In this document: one piece after another, positions 1 through 8,472 of the stretch
Layout of the letters: each line of letters starts with the position of its first letter
Numbering within the stretch: position 1 is the first letter of the stretch
Source: Dyadobacter linearis
GTDB taxonomy: Bacteria; Bacteroidota; Bacteroidia; Cytophagales; Spirosomataceae
Reading direction: 5' to 3'
NCBI RefSeq assembly: GCF_907165045.1
Contig: NZ_CAJRAU010000003.1
Span: 620,001-684,000 of the forward strand
DNA: 64,000 nt
The notes under the pieces: generated by a model
The model's database searches: none
Seen by the model: the letters and a program-made list of their open reading frames with translations, nothing else
What the model was told of the DNA's origin: nothing
Translations under genes and position numbers: made by a program

Positions 1-662
1 GGCGTAACCCTGAAAACTGCCTGGTGGCGGAGTTGCAGCTCGGAAGTACCGCGCGCGCAAAGCAAGGTGACGCCACACACCCGCAAACCGCGATGGACGC
101 GATCCAGCTGTGTATCCGTGAATTCGGAAGTTTCGACGGACTGTACCACGTGGCAGGCGGAGGCGGCAAAAGTCTTGGCGACGGACCTTTGCACGAACTT
201 TCCCTGGAAGGCTGGAACAAAACGCTCGACTGGAACCTCACTTCCCTGATGTTATCGAACCAGGCGGCGATCCGCACTTTTATTGGTATGAATAAAGGGG
301 GTAGTATCCTGAATATGAGCTCGGTTCTGGGCTTTTCGCCTGCGCGGCATTTCTCGAATCATGCTTATGCTACTGCTAAATCTGCCGTGATCGGCTTTTC
401 AAAATCCATTGCAGCATCTTACGCGGCCCAGAATATCCGTGTCAATGTGCTTACTCCGGGTATTATTGAAGGAATTGACGGTCAGCAAAAGGATTCCGCC
501 GGATTTGTTACTACCAAACAGGCGCTCGACGGAGGCCGCTACGGGCTGCCTGGCGACCTGGACGGAGCGGCCGTTTACTTTATGTCGGACTACGCCAAAT
601 TTACTACCGGACAGAATTTTAGTGTGGACGGCGGCTGGGAAGTAAGCGACGGCCAGTACTGA
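1..662 (+). CDS. SDR family oxidoreductase, 5' end cut by window
   Basis: A short-chain dehydrogenase/reductase whose reading frame is open to the left edge (first whole codon at position 3), so the Rossmann glycine motif lies outside the window; the GTG at 24 is not a credible start. The visible part has the mid-fold stretch GGAGGGG-like VAGGGG in place of the usual NNAG, the catalytic serine region (LNMSSVLG), the YxxxK catalytic pair (Tyr codon 366-368, Lys codon 378-380) and the C-terminal SVDGGW typical of the family. Substrate cannot be told. It ends about 105 bp before the sugar kinase gene on the same strand. Confidence 0.88.
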   Translation, partial: RNPENCLVAELQLGSTARAKQGDATHPQTAMDAIQLCIREFGSFDGLYHVAGGGGKSLGDGPLHELSLEGWNKTLDWNLTSLMLSNQAAIRTFIGMNKGGSILNMSSVLGFSPARHFSNHAYATAKSAVIGFSKSIAASYAAQNIRVNVLTPGIIEGIDGQQKDSAGFVTTKQALDGGRYGLPGDLDGAAVYFMSDYAKFTTGQNFSVDGGWEVSDGQY

Positions 663-767
663 ATTAAATGTCTGCACAATGTGAACAATTCAAGAAGGGC
701 GCGGCGTGGATCAGTTTTTTGTTTTTATTCGCATAAATTAGCGTGATAAACAGATAACCCCACTCCT

Positions 768-1727
768 ATGGCAACCGGACCAATTGTAACCCTTACAATC
801 AATCCTGCTCTTGATAAAAGTTCGAACGTAGCCCGCATTGTTCCTGATAATAAGCTGCGTTGCGATGCGCCTAACTTTGAGGCTGGCGGTGGCGGGATCA
901 ATGTAGCCAAGGCAGTTCACCGGCTGGGCGGAAATCCGATCGCTATTTTCACGATTGGAGGACCAACCGGACAGCGCCTGCACAAACTTGTGAAGAATGA
1001 GGGTGTGGAGACGATGGTGATCGAAACCAAACAATGGACACGCGAGAACTTTCACGTACTCGAAACCAGCACCGGTTTTCAGTACCGTTTCGGGATGCCG
1101 GGAACGGAAATGATGCCGACAGAAGTGCGTTCGATTCTCGAAATGCTCGAAGAATTTGACCCAAAACCTTCCTATATCATCGCCAGCGGCAGTTTGCCTC
1201 CGGGAGTTCCGAATGATTTTTACGGACAAATAGCCAAGATAGCGCACAACCAAGGCGCCAAATTTATAGCCGATACTTCCGGCGACGCATTAAGATATGC
1301 TACCGAAGCCGGCGTTTATTTACTCAAACCAAACATTATCGAGCTCAGCGAGCTGGTAGGTGTCGATAAATTGGAAATGGACGAGGTCGATGATGCGGCG
1401 CGTGCGTTGATTATCAGGGGCCAATGTGAAATTGTGGTGGTTTCGATGGGCGCAATGGGTGCGATGCTGGTGACGGAAGACCAGGTAGAACATATTCCGG
1501 CTCCGCCTGTGCAGCCCAAAAGTACAGTGGGAGCGGGAGATAGTATGCTTGCAGGCATTGTTTGGACCTTATCACAAGGAAAATCGTATCGGGAAGCCGT
1601 GAGAATGGGCGTGGCCTGCGGCACCGCAGCTACCATGAATGCAGGTAGCGAGCTGTTCAAAATGCAGGATGTAAACCACCTGATGGACTGGCTGAACCGT
1701 TACGGAAAACGTTATTCTGCTAGCTGA
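768..1727 (+). CDS. PfkB-family sugar kinase (6-phosphofructokinase 2 / 1-phosphofructokinase type)
   Basis: A 319-residue ribokinase-fold kinase predicted to phosphorylate a hexose phosphate with ATP in the cytoplasm. It opens with the TLTINPALD strand of the hexose-phosphate kinase branch, has the GGGG substrate/dimer motif at residues 40-43 followed by INVAKAV, and the C-terminal TVGAGDSM anion-hole and catalytic motif at 253-260 with Asp258 as the expected base. Length matches E. coli Pfk-2. The choice between fructose-6-phosphate, fructose-1-phosphate and tagatose-6-phosphate cannot be made from sequence alone. The ATG at 768 fits the family N-terminus. Confidence 0.88.
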   Translation: MATGPIVTLTINPALDKSSNVARIVPDNKLRCDAPNFEAGGGGINVAKAVHRLGGNPIAIFTIGGPTGQRLHKLVKNEGVETMVIETKQWTRENFHVLETSTGFQYRFGMPGTEMMPTEVRSILEMLEEFDPKPSYIIASGSLPPGVPNDFYGQIAKIAHNQGAKFIADTSGDALRYATEAGVYLLKPNIIELSELVGVDKLEMDEVDDAARALIIRGQCEIVVVSMGAMGAMLVTEDQVEHIPAPPVQPKSTVGAGDSMLAGIVWTLSQGKSYREAVRMGVACGTAATMNAGSELFKMQDVNHLMDWLNRYGKRYSAS

Positions 1728-1798
1728 GCATTTCCGATTAATTTATAATCATAGTAAGAAATTATTGACACTGTCTTTTTTGAAATAAAAGACTTGTC

Positions 1799-2860
1799 AT
1801 GTCAGAAATACAATCACGCCGCCAGTTTGCAAAAATAACTGCCGCAGCCGCCGCAACCCTTACTTTTAAACCTTTTTACATTCTGAATGCGAAACCGAAA
1901 CTCGATGGGGAAACCATTGGGCACGGGACGCATAAGTACAAAGTCAACCAGGGCTGGGGAAACCTTGATTCCTCCAAATTCCCTGTTAATAACTGCCACG
2001 AAATGGTCCAGGACAGCAAAGGCAGGCTGATCATGGTGACGGACGAGATCAAAAACAATATCCTCATTTACGACCGGTCGGGCAAGTTGCTGGAAAGCTG
2101 GGGACACGAATATCCAGGCGGACACGGGCTGACATTGTGGAACGCAAATGGCGAAGAATTTCTCTTCATCACCGATCCTAACACAGGAAAAGTGACTAAA
2201 ACAGACCTGAAAGGCAAAGTTTTGCTCACCATTGAACATCCTTCCAAAGTAGGCGCATACAAAGAAACCGACCCTTTTAAACCCACAGAAACAGCAATAG
2301 GACCTGACGGAACGATCTACGTCGCTGACGGTTACGGTTCTAACTTCATTTTGAGATACAATCAAAAAGGAGAGTTTATGGACAAATTCGGCGGAACCGG
2401 CGACGGTGACGCTCAGTTTTCGACCGCACACGGCGTTGCAGTCGATTATCGCGACAAAGCCAACCCTACCCTGCTCGTCACTTCCCGCGCGCATAACTCA
2501 TTCAAGAGATTTACATTGGATGGTAAGTACCTCAGCACATTGTTTTTGCCGGGTGCATTCGTTTGCCGTCCCGTTTTTCAGGGTGAGAACCTATTTGCAG
2601 GCGTTTGCTGGTCGCGGTTACGCTATTTGAACCAAACACCTAACTCAGGTTTTGTGACGATTCTGGACAAGAATAATAAGGTAATTTCAAATCCGGGCGG
2701 AACCAAGCCGGAATATAAAAATGGTGAATTGCAGATGATGGTGCAGGAAAAACCGATTTTCATGCATTGCCACGACGTTTGCATTGACGGCGATCAGAAT
2801 ATTTATGTCTGTCAATGGAATGCCAAGAAAACTTATCCTGTAAAGCTGGAAAGAGTTTAA
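1799..2860 (+). CDS. Secreted NHL/6-bladed beta-propeller protein with Tat-type leader
   Basis: A 353-residue protein starting with a twin-arginine-like leader (SRRQF at residues 6-10, then an Ala-rich hydrophobic stretch to about residue 30), so export through Tat is expected. The mature part is built of NHL-like repeats: alternating 'D..GRLIMVTDE', 'GPDGTIYVADGYG' and 'VCIDGDQNIYVCQWN' blades typical of a six-bladed propeller. The same propeller occurs in peptidyl-glycine alpha-amidating lyase and many Bacteroidota proteins of unknown role; I assign no activity. A strong hairpin follows the stop codon. Confidence 0.75.
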   Translation: MSEIQSRRQFAKITAAAAATLTFKPFYILNAKPKLDGETIGHGTHKYKVNQGWGNLDSSKFPVNNCHEMVQDSKGRLIMVTDEIKNNILIYDRSGKLLESWGHEYPGGHGLTLWNANGEEFLFITDPNTGKVTKTDLKGKVLLTIEHPSKVGAYKETDPFKPTETAIGPDGTIYVADGYGSNFILRYNQKGEFMDKFGGTGDGDAQFSTAHGVAVDYRDKANPTLLVTSRAHNSFKRFTLDGKYLSTLFLPGAFVCRPVFQGENLFAGVCWSRLRYLNQTPNSGFVTILDKNNKVISNPGGTKPEYKNGELQMMVQEKPIFMHCHDVCIDGDQNIYVCQWNAKKTYPVKLERV

Positions 2861-2906
2861 AATTACAGTCGGGCTGGTTCCTCAGCGGACCAGCCTGACT
2901 GTAATT
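2861..2906. terminator. 18-bp hairpin at convergent gene junction
   Basis: Positions 2861-2878 and 2889-2906 pair over 18 bp with one G-U-type mismatch around a 10-base loop. The structure starts at the base after the propeller gene stop and its right arm lies inside the 3' end of the opposing membrane-protein gene. There is no good U-tract, so it is terminator-like rather than a classical intrinsic terminator; it could end transcription of both genes or protect the 3' ends. Confidence 0.55.
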
Positions 2907-3640
2907 CCATTGATTACCATTGTCCCCACCATCAAGATCCCGTAAGCCGAGGCAATTGGCATTTGCGGGACAAGCCAGGCCACTCCCACCAGGAACGCGA
3001 TAAATCCATATCCGGCCAGCATTAATCCATACAATATCCTGATCGCCGCATTTGCACCTTGCTGCGAATGCGTAAACACCGCCAGCGTGGACGTCATAAT
3101 AGGAAATGGAGTGAGGATGCCGCTCCAAGTAGGCCCGAGGTAATCTGCCGCCTGAGTAAGTACTACCACAAAAAACGTCGCTACGATCATCCGCAGCGGA
3201 ATATCATACGAAGGCTGTTTGCGGAAGTCTGTCTTCGCTTTTGGTTTTGGAAAAAAATATAATACAAATGTGAGTACGCTGATATTGAGGATAGTAGCCC
3301 CGAGCAAAGATATGTCCCGGCCGAGTGACAACAGCGCCACAACGAAATATACCGAATAGCTGATCAGAACCGTTGGCAGCCAGGATAACCGCGGGGATAA
3401 AACGGAGTAAACCAGCGCGAACAATATGGTACCGATCGACCCTAGCAGCGCCGAAGTGATCGTGGAAGCGGCGAATGCAGAACCGTGTTCCAGGGCAATG
3501 TAAAATGATATTGGTCCCGCGACCCATGGAAAACCGCCAATCCATCCCCCAAAACCTTCTCCCCATTTTCTCACAGCGAGCGTCACGCCGGCGATGAGCG
3601 GCGGCATCAATAGTATTTTGGAAATTAGCAGATAAGACAA
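2882..3640 (-). CDS. Multi-pass inner membrane protein of unknown function
   Basis: A 252-residue very hydrophobic protein with about eight predicted membrane segments and no signal peptide. The N-terminal half motif GGWIGGFPWVAGPISFYIALEHG and the C-terminal half motif around GPTWSGILTPFPIMTSTLAVFTH look like copies of one unit, suggesting an internal duplication of four segments each (inference). The start is a TTG at 3640; the ATG at 3607 would remove part of the first membrane helix, so the longer form is preferred. I do not recognise a transport family. Convergent with the propeller gene and divergent from the TonB receptor. Confidence 0.7.
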   Translation of the reverse strand: MSYLLISKILLMPPLIAGVTLAVRKWGEGFGGWIGGFPWVAGPISFYIALEHGSAFAASTITSALLGSIGTILFALVYSVLSPRLSWLPTVLISYSVYFVVALLSLGRDISLLGATILNISVLTFVLYFFPKPKAKTDFRKQPSYDIPLRMIVATFFVVVLTQAADYLGPTWSGILTPFPIMTSTLAVFTHSQQGANAAIRILYGLMLAGYGFIAFLVGVAWLVPQMPIASAYGILMVGTMVINGITVRLVR

Positions 3641-3723
3641 CTTTCGTAGCGATTTAAAAGCGCAAATTTACATTTCCCGCATTGAATCAGTGGCAAGATT
3701 CCCAAAATACTTGACTGTTAAAG

Positions 3724-3754
3724 TTGCAACAAAGTTGCACTAATACTATTTTTG
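3724..3754 (+). promoter_or_regulatory. Promoter of TonB receptor with overlapping Fur/Zur-type operator
   Basis: GTTG (-33 box, TTG at 3724-3726), a 20-base spacer, and TATTTTTG (-7 box, 3747-3754) fit the Bacteroidota TTTG-N20-TAnnTTTG promoter. The spacer is filled by the palindrome TGCAAC-AAA-GTTGCA at 3725-3739. The same palindrome with a different 3-base centre lies in the promoter of the MerC-like gene at 6662-6676, and a Fur-family repressor gene sits between the two targets, so this is the probable operator of that repressor (inference). AAAGTTGCA also occurs here as a direct repeat. Confidence 0.7.
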
Positions 3755-3790
3755 TATTTATTAACAATAGCACACCTCTGTCAGTTTCTG

Positions 3791-6121
3791 ATGCCCTATA
3801 AGCGCCATATTTTTCTCGTTATTTTCAGCTTGCTGTCTGTTTTGTCTTATGGTCAGAATCAGGGCTGCGCGTGTTTTGTAAAAGGTATTGTGCGGGACAA
3901 ACATTCCGGTCAGCCGGTTGTGGGGGCTACTGTTCAGATACTTGGCCAGAATAAGGGCGTTTTCACGGACGCTTCCGGCCGGTACGAATTGCGGGATCTT
4001 TGTCCGGGTTCCTACACCATGGAATGCCGCATCGTGGGCTATGCGTCATTTCAGCACAAGCTGGATCTGACTGCTGGTCACGAGGAAAACTTCAATCTGG
4101 AAGAGCAGGAAGTGCATTTACAGGATGTAGAAATTACCGCTCACCGCTCGGAAGCGCTTTCTTCCCAACCATTAACAACCATTTCTGGCGTCGATCTGGA
4201 AAAAACGCGTGGACAGAATTTAGGCGAAAGCTTGAAAGGTGTGACTGGCGTGACTACGCTGCAAACTGGTTCTTCGATCTCAAAACCCGTTATCCACGGG
4301 CTCCATAGTAACCGGATATTGATCATGAACAATGGTGTGCGCCAGGAAGGGCAACAGTGGGGCTCGGAGCACGCGCCGGAAATTGATCCATTTATTGCGA
4401 CACGATTATCAGTTGTGAAGGGTGCCGCGGGTGTCCGTTATGGTTCTGATGCAATAGGCGGGGTTATTTTGGTGGAAACGGAGGAGCTTCCTTACAACAA
4501 GCAGTTGAGCGGGGAAGTGAATGCGGTCGGCTTTTCGAATGGAAGGCAGGGTGTTGGTTCTGCTACCTTGCAAGGCGGTATCAAAGGTTTAAAAGGCTTC
4601 GCCTGGCGGGCGCAGGGTACGATCAAGCGTGGGGGGAATATCCGTACTCCCCGCTATTTCCTGGATAATACCGGGATCAGTGAGAAGAACTTTTCGCTGG
4701 GTGCGGGCTATCGCAATCAGGGTTTTGGTATAGATGTGTTTTACAGCCGGTTCGCGACGAAGATCGGTATTTTTTCAGGCTCTCATATTGGCAGCGTTAC
4801 GGATCTTCTGAATGTGATCAAAAATGGTGAGCCGCTTATTAAATCCGGATTCAGCTACAATATCGCCCGGCCGAATCAGAATGTTGCCCACGAGCTAATT
4901 AAAGCAGAAACACATTACCATTTTAAAAACGGCAGCGGCATTCAATGGACATTTGCAAGGCAACTGAATGACCGGAACGAATATGATTTGCACCGGCCGA
5001 GAAACGATTCGATAGCGGCGCTCAACCGGCCGGAACTCACTTTCAAATTGTCGACGCTGACCAACGACGTTGTCTGGGACCATAAACCGATCGCTGGTAA
5101 GCTGGCCGGACAGGTCGGGATCAGTACTTTGTATCAATATAATTTAATGGACGGACGTCCGCTGATACCCAATTTCAACCAATTCAATATTGGCTTGTTT
5201 TGGCTGGAACGTTATGTTACTAATAAATGGGAGCTGGAAGCGGGCGTGCGATACGATTACCGGACATTGAAAACTTACCGGATCGTGAATCGGGAGACAA
5301 TCGCCAATGATTTTCAGTTTGCTAATTTCTCAGGAACGATCGGTGCGACCCGCAATTTCTCGGAACGGTTTTCTGCGCGGCTGAATGTAGGTTCAGCCTG
5401 GCGCGCGCCCAATGTAAGTGAGCTTTTCAGCGACGGTGTGCACCACGGCGCCGCCGCTTTTGAGAAAGGCGACGCGACGCTTCAATCTGAAAAGGCGCTG
5501 AATACTACAGCAAGTTTGAAATATGCAGACGAAAAATGGTCAGTCGAGATCGGCGGCTACTACAATTACATTTCCGATTACATTTATTTAAAACCCCAGC
5601 CTGAGCCCATTCTTACAATCAGAGGCGCTTTTCCCTATTTCAAATACACCCAGACCGACGCTTCCTTTACCGGGATCGACCTTTCCGCAAGCTGGAAATT
5701 TGTCAAAAACACAACGATTGCGAGCAAGCTCAGCTATCTGCGCGTTTACGATCAGCGGAATGACACTTATCTGGTCATGATCCCGCCGAACAGACTGGAC
5801 AATGAATTCAAATATGAAATACCGGGAATAGACGAAAAGTGGCACAATACCTTCGTTTCTGTTGGAAATTTACTTGTAGCGCGGCAAAAATGGGTACCTG
5901 CGAACAGCGATTTCCTCCCGCCGCCAAAAGCATACAGCCTCTGGAACCTGCAAGCGGGCACTTCACTGCGCTTTTCAGAAAAACAGGAGCTGGAAATCGG
6001 CGTAAGTATTCAGAATATCTTCAATACCGCTTATCGGGATTACCTCAACCGGTTCCGGTACTATGCAGACGAAATGGGTAGAAATGCCTCGCTGCGCCTT
6101 AAATGGAAGTTTGGAAGCTAA
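3791..6121 (+). CDS. TonB-dependent outer-membrane receptor, probable metal (zinc) uptake
   Basis: A 776-residue receptor: signal peptide about 1-21, a CarboxypepD-regulatory-like domain about 28-105 with the 'QPVVGATV...GVFTDASGRYEL' pattern, a plug about 115-230 (containing 'KGAAGVRYGSDAIGGVI'), then a beta-barrel to the C-terminus. I start it at the ATG at 3791: an in-frame TTG at 3752 lies inside the -7 promoter box and cannot be used. Next to it, tail to tail with no gap, is a Fur-family repressor, then a MerC-like gene with the same promoter palindrome. This points to a metal-regulated importer resembling ZnuD; zinc is an inference, iron or copper remain possible. Confidence 0.85.
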   Translation: MPYKRHIFLVIFSLLSVLSYGQNQGCACFVKGIVRDKHSGQPVVGATVQILGQNKGVFTDASGRYELRDLCPGSYTMECRIVGYASFQHKLDLTAGHEENFNLEEQEVHLQDVEITAHRSEALSSQPLTTISGVDLEKTRGQNLGESLKGVTGVTTLQTGSSISKPVIHGLHSNRILIMNNGVRQEGQQWGSEHAPEIDPFIATRLSVVKGAAGVRYGSDAIGGVILVETEELPYNKQLSGEVNAVGFSNGRQGVGSATLQGGIKGLKGFAWRAQGTIKRGGNIRTPRYFLDNTGISEKNFSLGAGYRNQGFGIDVFYSRFATKIGIFSGSHIGSVTDLLNVIKNGEPLIKSGFSYNIARPNQNVAHELIKAETHYHFKNGSGIQWTFARQLNDRNEYDLHRPRNDSIAALNRPELTFKLSTLTNDVVWDHKPIAGKLAGQVGISTLYQYNLMDGRPLIPNFNQFNIGLFWLERYVTNKWELEAGVRYDYRTLKTYRIVNRETIANDFQFANFSGTIGATRNFSERFSARLNVGSAWRAPNVSELFSDGVHHGAAAFEKGDATLQSEKALNTTASLKYADEKWSVEIGGYYNYISDYIYLKPQPEPILTIRGAFPYFKYTQTDASFTGIDLSASWKFVKNTTIASKLSYLRVYDQRNDTYLVMIPPNRLDNEFKYEIPGIDEKWHNTFVSVGNLLVARQKWVPANSDFLPPPKAYSLWNLQAGTSLRFSEKQELEIGVSIQNIFNTAYRDYLNRFRYYADEMGRNASLRLKWKFGS

Positions 6122-6532
6122 TTAATTGCATTTGGGGCAGGTACCCTGAATGAGCAGATTGAAATTTTGCGGCTTATAACCAGCCGGTAACTGAACCGCG
6201 GGAATGCTCAGATTTTCAAGACAATTTGTTTCTCCGCATGCATTGCATTTGAAGTGAATATGATCGTGCTGATGTTGCTCCTCCGAACAATTGTGCGAAC
6301 ATAATGCATAGCGCAAACCTTCATCATCCAGCACTTTGTGGATAATCCCTTTTTCCAGGAAAGTTTTTAACGTACGGTAAATCGTCACGCGGTCATAATT
6401 CTCACCGAGCGCACCTTCGAGGTCACCGTGTGAGAGTGCATTTTTCTTGGTAATGAAAGTTGAAAGTACATCTTCCCGGCAAGTTGTTGTACGAAGGTGG
6501 TGCCCTTTCAATGTTTCCTTCAATTGATCCAT
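6122..6532 (-). CDS. Fur-family metal-responsive repressor (Zur-like)
   Basis: A 136-residue Fur-fold protein: N-terminal winged helix with the recognition helix YDRVTIYRTLKTFLEKG, then the metal-binding dimerisation domain with HDHIHF, CNACGETNC and a terminal CPKC, i.e. the two CxxC pairs of the structural zinc site. The ATG at 6532 is chosen; an upstream in-frame TTG at 6541 adds only three residues. The gene lies between the TonB receptor and the MerC-like gene, whose promoters share a palindrome, so it probably represses both when metal is plentiful. Zinc specificity rests on gene context, not on a diagnostic residue. Confidence 0.87.
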   Translation of the reverse strand: MDQLKETLKGHHLRTTTCREDVLSTFITKKNALSHGDLEGALGENYDRVTIYRTLKTFLEKGIIHKVLDDEGLRYALCSHNCSEEQHQHDHIHFKCNACGETNCLENLSIPAVQLPAGYKPQNFNLLIQGTCPKCN

Positions 6533-6587
6533 CTTTTCCAATAATTTATTACTTCACAAAAGTTGATATCTATAAAACCTTTCACAC

Positions 6588-6620
6588 CAAAGTTAAGTTC
6601 TATCACTTACAATTACCAAC
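6588..6620 (-). promoter_or_regulatory. Promoter of the Fur/Zur-family gene
   Basis: Read on the minus strand: GTTG (6620-6617), 21-base spacer, TAACTTTG (6595-6588), matching the Bacteroidota consensus. Transcription would start near 6581, about 50 bases before the ATG at 6532. The TGCAAC/GTTGCA palindrome seen in the two neighbouring promoters is not present here, so autoregulation through it is not indicated. Confidence 0.5.
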
Positions 6621-6661
6621 CGGCAGTTGCCTCCGGTACCAGGTCAACGTTGAAAATATTT

Positions 6662-6702
6662 TGCAACGCGGTTGCATGTAAGTATTCAATGTGCTATTTT
6701 TG
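6662..6702 (+). promoter_or_regulatory. Promoter of MerC-like gene with overlapping Fur/Zur-type operator
   Basis: The palindrome TGCAAC-GCG-GTTGCA occupies 6662-6676; its right arm supplies the -33 GTTG (6671-6674), followed by a 20-base spacer and TATTTTTG (6695-6702), the same -7 sequence as in the TonB receptor promoter. A repressor bound here would cover the -33 region. The shared 6+3+6 arrangement is seen directly; its assignment to the adjacent Fur-family protein is inference. Confidence 0.7.
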
Positions 6703-6709
6703 CAACATC

Positions 6710-7114
6710 ATGTATTTAGATATGAAGTCAGTACACTCACATAACAAAGCCGATTACATAGGAATTCTGGGTTCTGTACTTTGCATTATCCATTGCATCC
6801 TTGTTCCTGCGCTGGCATTTGGTTCGAGCGTTGCGTCACATCACTCGCATGACGGACTGCGTTATCTTGACTTTTTGTTTATCCTCATCAACGGTGTTGC
6901 AGTTTACTACGCAACCCGTCACCACAAATCTCTTCCACTCCGGATCTTACTTTGGGGAGCCCTGGCGCTGTTTTCAGTTTCCCTGCTTTTTGAAGGAAAA
7001 CATGCGATTTTCTCGTGGCTGAGCTACGCAGGTTCTGCGCTGCTGATCGTCGGTCACTTGATCAATCTGTACATTTGCCAGATTGCGCCGAGATTTAAAA
7101 TGCGGATTTCCTGA
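6710..7114 (+). CDS. MerC-domain membrane protein
   Basis: A protein of about 134 residues with four predicted membrane helices and the MerC-like start 'GSVLCIIHCILVPAL' carrying Cys and His in the first helix, a His-rich loop (HHSH) and a late Cys. MerC proteins are inner-membrane metal carriers; in Bacteroidota they commonly sit with a Fur-family gene and a TonB receptor, as here. The ATG at 6710 (or 6722) is chosen because the promoter -7 box ends at 6702; longer readings from TTG at 6563 run through the promoter. It ends 3 bp before the convergent serine hydrolase gene. Confidence 0.8.
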   Translation: MYLDMKSVHSHNKADYIGILGSVLCIIHCILVPALAFGSSVASHHSHDGLRYLDFLFILINGVAVYYATRHHKSLPLRILLWGALALFSVSLLFEGKHAIFSWLSYAGSALLIVGHLINLYICQIAPRFKMRIS

Positions 7115-7117
7115 TTA

Positions 7118-8368
7118 CTACTTATCGTATTCCACTTCAAATCGGTTCAGGTCCGGCCTTACAGAACGCTTCCTGGTTAGTTCATAATCAAAGATCGTCT
7201 TGCCCAGATTTGCCATAAACGGCAAGCCCACCGTATCATATTCATATTGATCGTCATTGAAGATCCCATCTTCATTACAATATATTACTGCGGTCAGCAT
7301 AAATTCAATACCTTTCTCAAAATCAGCTATATAAGCATTGTCGAGCAGAAAACCGTAAGCGTCGCCGCTCTTATTGAATAGTCGGATATGTCTTGGCAAA
7401 CGCGTTTTCGTAGCTCCAAACATCAGGAATTTTACATATCCGTCGTAGTAATCCTCTGTATAATTAGCAGGAAAATCGGTCTCGACCGGAAATTGAGACA
7501 TATACCGGTACATAAACTGATAATCATCCTCGGTCAAATTGAAACGCTGATTGGCAGGAACCTGATCGGGGAAAAACAGGGATTTAAGCATTCTGTGCTG
7601 TTCTTCCAGCGGGAAATTGTTTTTTGCGGTAAAATCAAAAGGCTCATTCACCAGCTGACCATCTTTCATAAATCCTTTACCCGCTAATACCGGAGCAGGC
7701 GCCTGGAATTCCTTGCTGCTGTAATTTGCCGGTTGTTCGTAAACCAGCTTTCCATCCTTTTCAAACCGTACAGGATTAGTATAGCGATTATTTTCCAGAC
7801 CAATATTGGATTCGAGCCGGTGCATAATCCGCGTGTTTTTGTAACCTTTTTTGTGCAAACTATCATTCAACTCCTGCTGTCCGATGAACTCATAAAGCCT
7901 GTTGAATGCATCATTATCGCTGGCCAGAAGGATCTTCTTGGCGTAATGCGCGACGGATGGCAATCCATTTTCAGACGTAGAGTCTTTCGTTACGGCAGTT
8001 TGTTCCGGCCGATCGGCGCCGGTTAGCATGGGGGTGTATTTATCAATACCCAACTTATTCAGCTTCTCAAAAGCCAATGCAACAGCAGGGAGCTTAACTG
8101 TACTTGCCGGATAGAAATATTGATCCTGATTGAGTCGGTAAGCGTGGGTCGTGAAATGCGGCTCGTTCTTTTTGTTCCGGTCAATGCGGGTGTACAGGAT
8201 CTGAATCTGGTATTTCTCAGGATTCCGCAGGATTTCAGAGAAGCGTTCCGGGTGCTTTTTCAGTAGTTTTTCGATAAAAGCATCGGATTGTATTTGCGCA
8301 AATGAAGGTGATGCAAACAGGGGTAAGAGCAAGAAAAGCAACAATTTATAACTTCTTCCGGAAATCAT
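7118..8368 (-). CDS. Exported serine hydrolase, class A beta-lactamase-like fold
   Basis: A 416-residue protein with a signal peptide (about 1-24, ending SFAQ). It has the catalytic SxxK motif S89-T-V-K92, the SDN motif S150-D-N152 and a KTG-like KSG in 'LFNKSGDAYGF', the three hallmarks of the penicillin-recognising class A fold. It is about 120 residues longer than typical class A enzymes, with insertions around 180-260. It is not a recognised resistance enzyme; a peptidoglycan-related or other hydrolase role is equally possible. Expected in the periplasm or as a secreted protein. Confidence 0.78.
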   Translation of the reverse strand: MISGRSYKLLLFLLLPLFASPSFAQIQSDAFIEKLLKKHPERFSEILRNPEKYQIQILYTRIDRNKKNEPHFTTHAYRLNQDQYFYPASTVKLPAVALAFEKLNKLGIDKYTPMLTGADRPEQTAVTKDSTSENGLPSVAHYAKKILLASDNDAFNRLYEFIGQQELNDSLHKKGYKNTRIMHRLESNIGLENNRYTNPVRFEKDGKLVYEQPANYSSKEFQAPAPVLAGKGFMKDGQLVNEPFDFTAKNNFPLEEQHRMLKSLFFPDQVPANQRFNLTEDDYQFMYRYMSQFPVETDFPANYTEDYYDGYVKFLMFGATKTRLPRHIRLFNKSGDAYGFLLDNAYIADFEKGIEFMLTAVIYCNEDGIFNDDQYEYDTVGLPFMANLGKTIFDYELTRKRSVRPDLNRFEVEYDK

Positions 8369-8472
8369 CTTTCAACCAGTAGCACGTGTAAAACGAATAT
8401 ACAATTTTTATTTTAAAGGGTCGGCGGAATTATATTTTACTGAGAAGAGGCTTTACTTATTATCTGTAAACA

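Noticed and set aside
3752-3790. In-frame TTG start 13 codons upstream of the TonB receptor ATG
   Set aside because: It lies within the TATTTTTG -7 promoter box, so it would not be in the transcript.
6563-6709. N-terminal extension of the MerC-like protein from a TTG
   Set aside because: The extension runs through the predicted promoter and operator and looks nothing like the family.
7118-8368. Antibiotic-resistance beta-lactamase
   Set aside because: The SxxK, SDN and KSG motifs give only the fold; length and insertions differ from known resistance enzymes and many such proteins are not resistance determinants.
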